Origin: a bacterium
Lineage (GTDB): Bacteria > Bacillota_I > Bacilli_A > RFN20 > UBA1709
Assembly: GCA_012511355.1 (NCBI GenBank)
Contig: JAAZGG010000098.1
Location: forward strand, 1-16,553
Direction: 5' to 3'
Length of the DNA: 16,553 nucleotides
Position 1 is the stretch's first letter. Every line of letters starts with the position of its first letter. The translations under genes were made by a program, and so were the position numbers. Under the pieces are notes generated by a model. That model did not search any database. It worked only from the letters and a program-made list of their open reading frames with translations, and was not told the origin of the DNA. This document shows positions 1 to 6,475 of this stretch, one piece after another.

Positions 1-54
1 ATTAATATAAGATTTATTTGAAGTGGTAGAGAAAATCCACTCTTAAATAGTTAT

Positions 55-82
55 TTGAATTTTGATAATATAATGTTAAAAT
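55..82 (+). promoter_or_regulatory. possible promoter of the EAL-protein gene
   Basis: TTGAAT at 55-60 and TAAAAT at 77-82 are separated by 16 bases, a fair sigma-A-type match. A perfect TATAAT also sits at 69-74 but has no good -35 partner at 17 bases. The stretch is very AT-rich, so chance matches are easy. The rest of 1-174 holds a weak hairpin (22-41, AGTGG/CCACT) and no other gene was recognised; I saw no c-di-GMP riboswitch. Confidence 0.3.
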
Positions 83-174
83 ACTAGTAGTTAGTAAAAG
101 AGTAATAAATTCGGTGCGCTTTACAACTATGCCGACAATTACATATATAGTACATTCAAAGAAAGGTGAAGTTT

Positions 175-3100
175 GTGGAATACGATATTTTGATATCCGT
201 AATATTGTATATTTGTGGCTGTTTTTACTTGTTTTTTGGCGTGTATGCGATAATTTCTAATGTAAAAAGTTGGACCAACAGATTATTTTTATTTTTAACG
301 CTCTCTATGATGGTTTGGTCAATTACCTATTCCATTGTGATTTCGGCTCCAACAGAAGAATTCGGAGGTCTTTGGCAGTCCCTATCTATTTTCGGTAGAG
401 GCACATTTTATTGTTTGTTACTCCACTTTGTATTATTGCTGACAAAAGTTTATGACCGTTTAAAAAACAAGAGGTTTATTGTCTTCCTAATCTATTTACC
501 AGCGGCGATAAATATAATTCTTTTTGCCCCTTACGGGCTTATGGCAAAGGAAATATATCACTTAGTACCGAGCAAATTCGGCTGGATAAATGTAACACCA
601 ACAAATTTTGGAAGCATTTGGCTTTTTTTATACGTCCTCATTTATTCAATCATTTCTATTATATTAATTGTTCATTGGTGGAAAAGACTTGAATCTGGTA
701 CTATTCTAAAACGAAATGCAACGTATTTTCTAATATCAATACTATTTTCTTTTTTTGTTGGAATTTTAATAGATGCTTTACCTGATATTTTTGGAGAAGC
801 CGTTTTTCCAAAAATTTCTATTTTATTTTTTGTTGGTCCTATAATGTTGTTATTTTTATCATTGAAAAATTTTGGAATACTTCTCGAAAAAAGCAGAGCG
901 ATAGTTCTATTACCCAAATCCAATCACGATTTAAACCAAGATAGAACGCGCCTGTTCCATGTGACTGCAATATTGTTTATGGTGGGTGGAATAGCATCCT
1001 TTTTGCTAGGATATTTTGGCATGGGAAGACCGTTAGAACGGGAGCTTTTAATCTCCGCGCTTATTTTTTCAACGGGTATATTTTTAATGTTCTTGCCTTC
1101 TATAACGAAAAAACATTCCATACAAAATGTTATTTTCTTTTTAATATGTTCGGCAGGTATGTTGTTTTTCATGTTAGTAACCAAGGATACAGCGGCATTA
1201 ACGATATGGGCGGTATATATAATCTTTCTTTTAGTTACCGTTATCTTGGGAAGCAAACGCCACGCGCTTATCTTTGCTATATTTTGCATCGCGCTTCAGA
1301 TTCTTTTTTGGATATTTATACCAGAAGTCACTGTTGTTGTTAATGTAAACGAGTATGTAACTAGAATTTTTATTATTTTCCTTTCGTTTTTCGTTGTGAG
1401 ATATTTGACAAATGAATATGCTTCAAAGATGAGCGGATATCAAAAATTTGCCGAAGAACATGAAATACTCGAAAGAATCTCCACCAACTTCATTTCGATT
1501 AACAGTGAAAATGCCCACGAGAAAATTGATGAAATGTTTAAAATGTCGGCGGAAGTGCTTGATTTTGATCAAGGATACTTGATTGAATTTAACGCTGATT
1601 ATAAAAAAGCCAATGTTTTAAATGCGTACACAAAATACGGAGCTGTTAAAACGGAGAGTAAGGAAGTTGAAACCGCAGCTTTTCCTATGGCCAAAATGAT
1701 AATTAATCAAAAACAGCCCATAGGATATACGGATACTACAAGTATCTCCTTTCAGGAAAACAAAGAGGAAAGAGACTTCTTTTTATCAAGAGGAATTTTG
1801 TCTTATTATGCCTTACCAATAGCAATTGAGGATGAAGTAATCGGAATGCTGGTTGTTGAAAATCGTAAAAAAGTTGATTCAAGAGTTTGGGAGAATCAAA
1901 TAAATTTTTTAGGTATAATAGCCAATATGTTGGCGGATGCAAAGAAAAAGATCATGTATGAGCAACAACTATATGATAACGCTTATTATGATGAACTCAC
2001 AAAACTGCCTAATAGAAACATGTTGATAAAGAAACTAGAACAAAGCATAAACAACAAGAAAAAATCAGAAAAAGTAGCCGTTTTATATATTGAAATTGAA
2101 AATCTAAGAATGATAAATGATACCTTTGGTCATATAGTAGGGGATAAGATGGTAACAAAATCGGCCTCAATTCTCAAAGATTTGTTGGATGAATGTTGTT
2201 ATCTCTCAAGAATAGAAAATGGGGCTTTTGTTATTGTTGTTTCTAATATGAAAAATGTTAAACAAATAGAAGATTTTATCGAGAAAATAACAAATGCCTT
2301 CTCTGTTCCTATCATATCTACTGGAGGAAAAGGAACATTATTTATTGCGATTGTCATCGGTGTTTCCATTTATCCTGATAACGGGAATAATGTAGACACT
2401 TTATTGCAAAATGCGGATTTAGCAGGATATGAAGCTAGATATGCGGACCACAAAGTCGTTTTCTGTTCAGACCAATTGACAAACCGTATTGCCGAAATCA
2501 CTTTATTCACGAATAAGCTTTTTACAGCGCTACAGAATGAAGAGTTTTTCTTGGAGTTTCAACCTTTGATTAGTAGTAAAACGGATAAAACAGCCGGTGT
2601 TGAAGCCCTACTTAGATGGAATTATGATGATAACAAAAGAATACCTCCAGATGTATTTGTTCCTATTCTTGAGAAAACAGGCCTAATTCATGATGTAGGA
2701 CTTTGGGTGCTTGAACAAGCGCTTAAAGAACACAAAAGGCTTGTCTCTAAGGGCTTTCCTCCTCTTCGCTTTTCTGTAAACTTGTCAATTGTTCAATTTA
2801 GAGAGGAAAATTTTGTTCTTGAAATTACAAAAATAATAGAGGAAAGCAAAGTAGACCCGAAGTATATTGAGTTAGAAATTACTGAAAGCTTTTTGTCCAT
2901 TAATTTCGCGGATACGATTGAGAAGTTATCTAAATTGAAAGAGTTTGGTGTAAGTATTGCCATCGATGATTTTGGCAAGGGATATTCATCATTACACCGT
3001 TTAGAACTAGTGCCTTTTGATAGAATAAAGATAGATAAAAGCATTGTAGACGATATCATTTCAGAAAAGAAAAAAGCCGTTGTTGTTAAAACAATAGTTT

Positions 3101-3261
3101 CCCTTGCTAGAGCTCTTATGGCCAATATCACCGCTGAAGGAGTGGAAACAAAAGGGCAGTTAGATTTCTTGAAAGATATGGATTGTGATGAGATACAAGG
3201 ATATTATTATTGTAAACCTTTACCTATAGAGGCCTTAGAAAAATTCCTTAAAAATGAATGA
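175..3261 (+). CDS. multi-pass membrane GAF / degenerate GGDEF / EAL protein, predicted c-di-GMP phosphodiesterase
   Basis: Predicted to hydrolyse c-di-GMP at the membrane in response to an unknown signal. From GTG 175 the protein is 1028 residues. About 7 hydrophobic segments (residues 5-235) resemble the 7TM sensor of some histidine kinases, and a second block of about 6 follows (262-412). A GAF-like domain (about 430-590) comes next. The GGDEF domain keeps DELTKLPNR (606-614) and NDTFGH (648-653) but has ENGAF (681-685) at the active site and no RxxD inhibitory site, so cyclase activity is unlikely. The EAL domain looks complete: EALLRW (810-815), N869, E901, D931/D932, K952, E988, Q1008. 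Start choice: AGGTGA at 164-169 lies 5 bases before GTG 175, whereas the in-frame GTG at 166 overlaps that site. The stop is a tandem TGA TGA. The gene is much more AT- and ATA-rich than the ribosomal genes, which fits transfer or low expression. Confidence 0.9.
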   Translation: MEYDILISVILYICGCFYLFFGVYAIISNVKSWTNRLFLFLTLSMMVWSITYSIVISAPTEEFGGLWQSLSIFGRGTFYCLLLHFVLLLTKVYDRLKNKRFIVFLIYLPAAINIILFAPYGLMAKEIYHLVPSKFGWINVTPTNFGSIWLFLYVLIYSIISIILIVHWWKRLESGTILKRNATYFLISILFSFFVGILIDALPDIFGEAVFPKISILFFVGPIMLLFLSLKNFGILLEKSRAIVLLPKSNHDLNQDRTRLFHVTAILFMVGGIASFLLGYFGMGRPLERELLISALIFSTGIFLMFLPSITKKHSIQNVIFFLICSAGMLFFMLVTKDTAALTIWAVYIIFLLVTVILGSKRHALIFAIFCIALQILFWIFIPEVTVVVNVNEYVTRIFIIFLSFFVVRYLTNEYASKMSGYQKFAEEHEILERISTNFISINSENAHEKIDEMFKMSAEVLDFDQGYLIEFNADYKKANVLNAYTKYGAVKTESKEVETAAFPMAKMIINQKQPIGYTDTTSISFQENKEERDFFLSRGILSYYALPIAIEDEVIGMLVVENRKKVDSRVWENQINFLGIIANMLADAKKKIMYEQQLYDNAYYDELTKLPNRNMLIKKLEQSINNKKKSEKVAVLYIEIENLRMINDTFGHIVGDKMVTKSASILKDLLDECCYLSRIENGAFVIVVSNMKNVKQIEDFIEKITNAFSVPIISTGGKGTLFIAIVIGVSIYPDNGNNVDTLLQNADLAGYEARYADHKVVFCSDQLTNRIAEITLFTNKLFTALQNEEFFLEFQPLISSKTDKTAGVEALLRWNYDDNKRIPPDVFVPILEKTGLIHDVGLWVLEQALKEHKRLVSKGFPPLRFSVNLSIVQFREENFVLEITKIIEESKVDPKYIELEITESFLSINFADTIEKLSKLKEFGVSIAIDDFGKGYSSLHRLELVPFDRIKIDKSIVDDIISEKKKAVVVKTIVSLARALMANITAEGVETKGQLDFLKDMDCDEIQGYYYCKPLPIEALEKFLKNE

Positions 3262-3305
3262 TGAATAGAACGTTAAATTGTTCTAAAGTGTGTTTCATAA
3301 CAAAA

Positions 3306-3348
3306 GCTCCCTTATCATAGTACCGTTTTGGATCCAAATTGAGGGAGC
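3306..3348 (-). terminator. hairpin between the EAL gene and tRNA-Gly, probable terminator of tRNA-Gly
   Basis: GCTCCCT (3306-3312) pairs with AGGGAGC (3342-3348). The loop contains the perfect palindrome TTTGGATCCAAA. Read on the minus strand the stem is followed by TTTTGTT, a fair intrinsic terminator 14 bases past the tRNA-Gly CCA end. On the plus strand the following AGTTTCATTTT is a poorer U tract, but the element could also stop transcription from the EAL gene. Confidence 0.55.
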
Positions 3349-3362
3349 AGTTTCATTTTAAG

Positions 3363-3436
3363 TGGAGCATGTGACGGGAATCGAACCCGCATAACCAGCT
3401 TGGGAAGCTGGGGTTCTACCACTGAACTACACATGC
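3363..3436 (-). tRNA. tRNA-Gly (anticodon CCC)
   Basis: On the minus strand GCATGTG (acceptor 5') pairs with CACATGC, followed by discriminator T and an encoded CCA. The anticodon stem CCAGC/GCTGG encloses TTCCCAA, giving anticodon CCC, which reads GGG. The T arm carries TTCGATT. The length is 74 nt including CCA. It is transcribed away from the other five tRNAs and has its own promoter and terminator. The anticodon was read by hand from the stem-loop. Confidence 0.93.
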
Positions 3437-3447
3437 ATCGCATGATT

Positions 3448-3476
3448 AAATTAAACTATTCCATCTAAAATGTCAA
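3448..3476 (-). promoter_or_regulatory. promoter of tRNA-Gly
   Basis: On the minus strand a perfect -35 TTGACA (plus 3471-3476) is followed after 17 bases by TAATTT (plus 3448-3453), a weak -10. Predicted transcription begins only a few bases before the tRNA 5' end at 3436, the expected layout for a tRNA gene. Confidence 0.5.
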
Positions 3477-3506
3477 TTAAGGAAAGCAGGGAAACGTTTT
3501 TTATTG

Positions 3507-3536
3507 TTGACTAAAAAGCGTGAAAAGTGGTATATT
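3507..3536 (+). promoter_or_regulatory. promoter of the five-tRNA operon
   Basis: TTGACT (3507-3512), an 18-base spacer and TATATT (3531-3536) form a strong sigma-A-type promoter about 33 bases before tRNA-Val. It is divergent from the tRNA-Gly promoter; the two -35 boxes are about 30 bases apart. Confidence 0.7.
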
Positions 3537-3569
3537 TTATTAGCGTTAGTGAATGATGTGATTCTCTAG

Positions 3570-3645
3570 GGATGCTTAGCTCAGTTGGGAGAGCACTGCC
3601 CTTACAAGGCAGGGGTCGGGGGTTCAAGCCCCTCAGTATCCACCA
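3570..3645 (+). tRNA. tRNA-Val (anticodon TAC)
   Basis: The acceptor GGATGCT pairs with AGTATCC, followed by A and an encoded CCA. The anticodon stem CTGCC/GGCAG encloses CTTACAA, giving anticodon TAC. The T arm GGGGG/CCCCT carries TTCAAGC. It is the first gene of the plus-strand tRNA array and is 76 nt long. Confidence 0.96.
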
Positions 3646-3664
3646 TTCCTAATTAGATACCTGT

Positions 3665-3749
3665 GGGGGGATAGCGAAGTGGCCAAACGCAGATGACTGT
3701 AAATCATTTCCCATCGGGTTCGGCAGTTCAAATCTGTCTCCCCCCACCA
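3665..3749 (+). tRNA. tRNA-Tyr (anticodon GTA)
   Basis: The acceptor GGGGGGA pairs with TCCCCCC, followed by A and CCA. The anticodon stem GATGA/TCATT encloses CTGTAAA, giving anticodon GTA. The long variable arm (CCC ATC GGG stem) is the class II form expected for bacterial tRNA-Tyr. It is 85 nt long and starts 20 bases after tRNA-Val. Confidence 0.96.
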
Positions 3750-3772
3750 TGTTTATCAATTATTGAGTCTGT

Positions 3773-3848
3773 TGGGGTGTAGCCAAGGGGTAAGGCAACA
3801 GACTTTGACTCTGTCATTCCGCTGGTTCGAATCCAGCCACCCCAGCCA
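3773..3848 (+). tRNA. tRNA-Gln (anticodon TTG)
   Basis: The acceptor TGGGGTG pairs with CACCCCA, followed by discriminator G and CCA. A U1-A72 first pair is characteristic of bacterial tRNA-Gln. The anticodon stem ACAGA/TCTGT encloses CTTTGAC, giving TTG. It is 76 nt long and ends only two bases before tRNA-Lys. Confidence 0.96.
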
Positions 3849-3850
3849 AA

Positions 3851-3926
3851 GACCCGCTAGCTCAGTCGGTAGAGCACTTGACTTTTAATCAAGGGGTCTG
3901 GGGTTCGAATCCCCAGCGGGTCACCA
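3851..3926 (+). tRNA. tRNA-Lys (anticodon TTT)
   Basis: The acceptor GACCCGC pairs with GCGGGTC, followed by A and CCA. The anticodon stem TTGA/TCAA encloses the TTT anticodon. The T arm carries TTCGAAT. It is 76 nt long and packed two bases after tRNA-Gln, so the primary transcript must be cut precisely here. Confidence 0.96.
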
Positions 3927-3933
3927 TGTTTTT

Positions 3934-4022
3934 GCCCAGGTGGCGGAATAGGTAGACGCACAGGACTTAAAATCCTGCGGCTAGCGATAGCCATACCGGT
4001 TCGATTCCGGTTCTGGGCACCA
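3934..4022 (+). tRNA. tRNA-Leu (anticodon TAA)
   Basis: The acceptor GCCCAGG pairs with TCTGGGC (one G-U), followed by A and CCA. The anticodon stem CAGGA/TCCTG encloses CTTAAAA, giving TAA, which reads UUA/UUG. The long variable arm GGCTA/TAGCC with a GCGA loop confirms class II. It is the last tRNA of the array, 89 nt, and is followed at once by a terminator. Confidence 0.96.
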
Positions 4023-4033
4023 AAAAGAAAAAG

Positions 4034-4066
4034 AGGCATTCTGATTGCAGAATGTCTTTTGTTTTT
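4034..4066 (+). terminator. intrinsic terminator of the tRNA operon
   Basis: A 10-bp stem, AGGCATTCTG (4034-4043) with CAGAATGTCT (4048-4057), closes a 4-base loop and is followed by TTTGTTTTT (4058-4066). It lies 11 bases past tRNA-Leu. The A-rich stretch before it makes it potentially active on the minus strand as well. Confidence 0.85.
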
Positions 4067-4071
4067 CGAAG

Positions 4072-4101
4072 CAAAGAAAAAGTCTAGAATCGCTCTAGAC
4101 T
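4072..4101 (-). terminator. intrinsic terminator of the HPr-like gene, overlapping its stop codon
   Basis: On the minus strand AGTCTAGA and TCTAGACT (plus 4094-4101 and 4081-4088) form an 8-bp stem with a 5-base loop, followed by TTTTTCTTT. The stem contains the TAG stop (plus 4095-4097) of the HPr-like gene, so translation termination and the terminator physically overlap. Confidence 0.75.
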
Positions 4102-4358
4102 AATTTCATATCTTTCAGTACATTTTTAAGACCAATCAAGGCCGCATGTTCGTCTTTTCCATCAACCACTAAACTGAAGGTTTCTTGATTACGAATTACT
4201 AAAGCCATGACATTCATAATTGACTTTAAGTCCACCTCTTCGCTTGAGTATTCAAGGCGAATGTTAGACTCGTATTTATTGGCTTCGTTTACCAAAGAAG
4301 CGCTGGCGCGCGATGATAAGCCGTTGATTGATTTGAGTGTGAATTCTTCTCTTTGCAT
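4095..4358 (-). CDS. HPr-family protein lacking His15 but keeping Ser46 (Crh-like)
   Basis: From ATG 4358 it is an 87-residue PTS HPr-fold protein. Aligned by eye with HPr, the phosphocarrier motif GxHARPA reads GLSSRAS, so the histidine phosphorylated by Enzyme I is Ser15; Arg17 is kept. The regulatory helix reads LKSIMNVMAL with Ser46, the site phosphorylated by HPr kinase in Bacillota. Loss of His15 with retention of Ser46 is the hallmark of Crh in Bacillus, which has Gln15, so a regulatory role in carbon catabolite control rather than sugar transport is inferred. Start choice: ATG 4358 places these residues exactly at 15 and 46. The upstream in-frame ATG at 4382 would add 8 residues and lies at the predicted transcription start. 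The gene has its own promoter and terminator. True HPr should be encoded elsewhere. Confidence 0.85.
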   Translation of the reverse strand: MQREEFTLKSINGLSSRASASLVNEANKYESNIRLEYSSEEVDLKSIMNVMALVIRNQETFSLVVDGKDEHAALIGLKNVLKDMKLV

Positions 4359-4387
4359 CGCTTCTTCATCCCTACTTTCCATCTCTA

Positions 4388-4415
4388 ATTATAAAAGATT
4401 GGGGTGGGGAAGCAA
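4388..4415 (-). promoter_or_regulatory. promoter of the HPr-like gene
   Basis: On the minus strand a perfect TATAAT (plus 4388-4393) has TTGCTT 16 bases upstream (plus 4410-4415), a half-matching -35. Transcription would begin near 4381, leaving about 22 bases before the preferred start at 4358. Confidence 0.5.
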
Positions 4416-4446
4416 GATAAAAGAACAAGAAAGCGTTTTCAAGTTG

Positions 4447-5826
4447 CTAAAGCAATTTTTTGAGAAGTTTTAATTTCTTTTCCGTATATTTGGGATAGCG
4501 CAATTTGATATCCATATTGTGTTTATAGACTATTCCTTTATAGTGAGTGAAGGCATCAAAGGTGCGTTTGCCATGATAACAACCCATCCCCGAAAGACCA
4601 ACCCCACCAAAGGGAAGATGTTCAGTAGCGACATGCATTAAGGTATCATTGACACAACCGCCACCAAAAGAGAGTTCTTTTAAAATATAATCGGCTTTAT
4701 TCTTGTCTTGGGTAAAGATGTAACAAGCTAAGGGTTTAGCACCGCCATTGACCTTGCGAGCTAAAGCTAAACCTTCTTCAAAGTTTTTGATCCTTATAAC
4801 AGGCATTACTGGTCCGAAGATTTCATCAGACATGATTTTATCATCTAGATTAACATTGTCTTCAATTGTGGGGTAGAGAAGGCGTTTATCTTCTTCTCTT
4901 TCACCACCAAAGACTACCTTTTCTTCATCGATTAAAGAGGTGACTTTTGCATAATGTCCCTTATTGATTAGATAGGGGAAATCAGGAGAAATTCTACCAT
5001 CCTCCAAAAAATAAAACTCTTTGATTTGCTTCTTACAAGCTTCAATAAACTGATCGTGTATTTCTTCTTCAACCATAACATAATCTGGGGCGACACAGGT
5101 TTGTCCAGCATTGGTGTATTTACCCCAAATTAAACGGCGGACAGTTGTTGTGAGATTACAATCTTTACTGATAAAGACTGGCGATTTTCCACCTAGTTCT
5201 AGAATACAGGGGCAGAGATGATCGGCGGCCTTTTTGAGGACGATTTTGCCAACGGTGACCCCACCAGTAAAGAAGATAAAGTCAAATTGAAGGTTTAAAA
5301 GTTCAGTGTTTTCTTCATGACCACCCAAGACCACACTGACATAAGCAGGATCAAAAACCTCATCACAAACCTTTTTTATGACATCGGTTGTATGGGGCGA
5401 ACGGTTAGAGGGTTTAATCAAAACACAGTTACCGGCCGCTAGAGCCCCAGCCACAGGAGACAGAGTAAGCATGTAAGGATAATTCCAAGGCGCCATAACT
5501 AGCACCACCCCATAGGGTTCAGGAATCTCTTTGCCATGGCTAGGGAAACTTGATAGACCCAGGAACTTTCTTTTCGGGCGCATCCATTTGCGCAGATTTT
5601 TAATTTTGTTTCTAATCTCTGCGTAAACTAAAGAGATTTCGGTGGCATAACTTTCAAAACGTGGCTTATTAAAATCGGCCTTCATCGCCTCCATAAATTC
5701 TTCTTCATGGGCTTTTAAAGCGGCTAGCCACTTGCGCAGATAATGTAGACGAAAATCGACATCTTTGGTCTTCCCAGTGTTAAAGTATTCTCGCATGTTT
5801 TCAACGGTTTTAGGAATATTTTGCAT
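4447..5826 (-). CDS. NAD(P)-dependent aldehyde dehydrogenase, class 3 type
   Basis: Oxidises an aldehyde to the carboxylic acid with NAD(P)+; likely cytosolic, substrate unknown. The 459-residue length and motifs match the short aldehyde dehydrogenase branch (fatty/aromatic aldehyde, YwdH/AldH type). Visible motifs: APWNYP with catalytic Asn115, IKPS with Lys138 for the cofactor, FTGG 186-189, ELGGKSP with general base Glu210, NAGQTC with nucleophile Cys244, EIFGP 335-339, PFGGVGLSG 405-413. Start choice: AGGAGGAAAA upstream of ATG 5826 is a strong ribosome site, and the predicted promoter overlaps a longer upstream reading frame, so starts before 5826 are unlikely. The C-terminus is Lys/Leu-rich (YTEKKLKLLKKLL) and could be membrane-peripheral (inference). 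It is transcribed alone, divergently from the ribosomal operon. The stop is TAG. Confidence 0.95.
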   Translation of the reverse strand: MQNIPKTVENMREYFNTGKTKDVDFRLHYLRKWLAALKAHEEEFMEAMKADFNKPRFESYATEISLVYAEIRNKIKNLRKWMRPKRKFLGLSSFPSHGKEIPEPYGVVLVMAPWNYPYMLTLSPVAGALAAGNCVLIKPSNRSPHTTDVIKKVCDEVFDPAYVSVVLGGHEENTELLNLQFDFIFFTGGVTVGKIVLKKAADHLCPCILELGGKSPVFISKDCNLTTTVRRLIWGKYTNAGQTCVAPDYVMVEEEIHDQFIEACKKQIKEFYFLEDGRISPDFPYLINKGHYAKVTSLIDEEKVVFGGEREEDKRLLYPTIEDNVNLDDKIMSDEIFGPVMPVIRIKNFEEGLALARKVNGGAKPLACYIFTQDKNKADYILKELSFGGGCVNDTLMHVATEHLPFGGVGLSGMGCYHGKRTFDAFTHYKGIVYKHNMDIKLRYPKYTEKKLKLLKKLL

Positions 5827-5860
5827 TATTGTTTTCCTCCTAAAGAAACTTCTACTAAAT

Positions 5861-5889
5861 ATCATAAACAAACAGGAATAAATTCTCAA
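5861..5889 (-). promoter_or_regulatory. promoter of the aldehyde dehydrogenase gene
   Basis: On the minus strand TTGAGA (plus 5884-5889), a 17-base spacer and TATGAT (plus 5861-5866) make a good sigma-A-type promoter. It gives a 5' leader of about 28 bases that contains the AGGAGG site and supports the start at 5826. Confidence 0.7.
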
Positions 5890-5983
5890 GAAAAAGAACT
5901 CGGAGTTTGATAGATGTAGGGTAACTTTTTGTGATTTTTTTCTCTATTTGTCGTTTTTAAATGAAAAAACGTGCTTTTTTTGC

Positions 5984-6012
5984 TTGCGTGCGCGAGAACG
6001 GTGTGATAGAAT
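5984..6012 (+). promoter_or_regulatory. rpsJ promoter: promoter of the S10-spc ribosomal operon
   Basis: TTGCGT (5984-5989), a 17-base spacer and TAGAAT (6007-6012) preceded by TGA (6004-6006), an extended -10. Upstream are T-rich runs and an inverted repeat CGTTTTT/AAAAACG (5952-5958/5965-5971) that could act as an UP-like or operator element. Predicted transcription starts near 6019, leaving a leader of about 130 bases. This promoter is divergent from the aldehyde dehydrogenase promoter. Confidence 0.7.
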
Positions 6013-6019
6013 ACCCATG

Positions 6020-6151
6020 CGAGTGCGTAGAAACTTGAGGTTGCTAGGTGCCGACACCTCAAAACGCTGATAGGTGTTGTCATGACGGCATTACTAGGGA
6101 ATTCAAGTGGAGCACGGTCTATGCCAAGATTTTAGACAAGGAGGATTATTC
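6020..6151 (+). promoter_or_regulatory. structured 5' leader of the S10 operon
   Basis: The untranslated leader can form two overlapping, mutually exclusive stems: TTGAGGT (6035-6041) with ACCTCAA (6056-6062), or AGGTG (6046-6050) with CACCT (6055-6059) closing a CCGA tetraloop. A third, G-U-containing stem (TGTTGT with ACGGCA around a CATG loop) follows. Ribosomal operons are often autoregulated through leader structures, as by L4 on the E. coli S10 leader; whether this one binds L4 or another protein is unknown. I could not match it to a known family by eye. Confidence 0.4.
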
Positions 6152-6463
6152 ATGGCAAAAGCAAAAAAGATTCGGATTAAACTCAAGGCTTATGATCACA
6201 AGATGATTGATGCGTCAGCTGAGAAGATCGTGTTAGCCGCCAAAAAAACTGGTGCCCGTATCGTTGGCCCCGTTCCTCTTCCCACCGAGAAGCAGGTTTA
6301 TACCTTATTAAGGGCAGTTCATAAGTATAAAGATGCCCGGGAACAATTTGAGATTAGAACTCACAAACGTTTAATTGATATCGTTGATCCCACCCCCGCG
6401 ACGGTCGATACCCTAACTAGGCTTGACCTACCCAGTGGTGTGGACATTGAGATCAAGTTATAG
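6152..6463 (+). CDS. rpsJ: 30S ribosomal protein S10
   Basis: A 30S head protein that, as NusE, also takes part in transcription antitermination. Its 103 residues are the normal length. The start [14 protein letters not shown] and the segment [10 protein letters not shown] are family signatures. AAGGAGG at 6138-6144 lies 7 bases before ATG 6152; a longer reading frame upstream (from 6107) lies inside the leader and lacks such a site. It is the first gene of the ribosomal operon, and its TAG stop forms the beginning of the TAGGAG site for rplC. Confidence 0.99.
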   Translation: MAKAKKIRIKLKAYDHKMIDASAEKIVLAAKKTGARIVGPVPLPTEKQVYTLLRAVHKYKDAREQFEIRTHKRLIDIVDPTPATVDTLTRLDLPSGVDIEIKL

Positions 6464-6475
6464 GAGTAATTGGTT

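Noticed and set aside
1..165. c-di-GMP riboswitch upstream of the EAL gene
   Set aside because: No recognisable conserved core was seen; the region is short and AT-rich.
924..1289. Antisense reading frames within the EAL gene and the ribosomal genes
   Set aside because: They are shadows of strongly supported genes, without ribosome sites or recognisable domains.
3259..3276. TGA TGA at the end of the EAL gene read as Trp, extending the protein by a few residues
   Set aside because: The EAL domain is complete before it and all Trp codons seen in the ribosomal genes and secY are TGG, so TGA is taken as a stop.
3262..3436. tRNA-Gly 3' end as an integration site for an element carrying the EAL gene
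   Set aside because: No integrase and no second copy of the tRNA 3' end was seen in 1-3362.
3857..4039. Minus-strand 60-codon reading frame across tRNA-Lys and tRNA-Leu
   Set aside because: It is the antisense translation of tRNA genes; peptides like GIRTPDPLIKSQ are well-known spurious annotations.
5886..6083. Minus-strand 65-codon reading frame in the divergent intergenic region
   Set aside because: It lies across the S10 promoter and leader, lacks a ribosome site and resembles no known protein.
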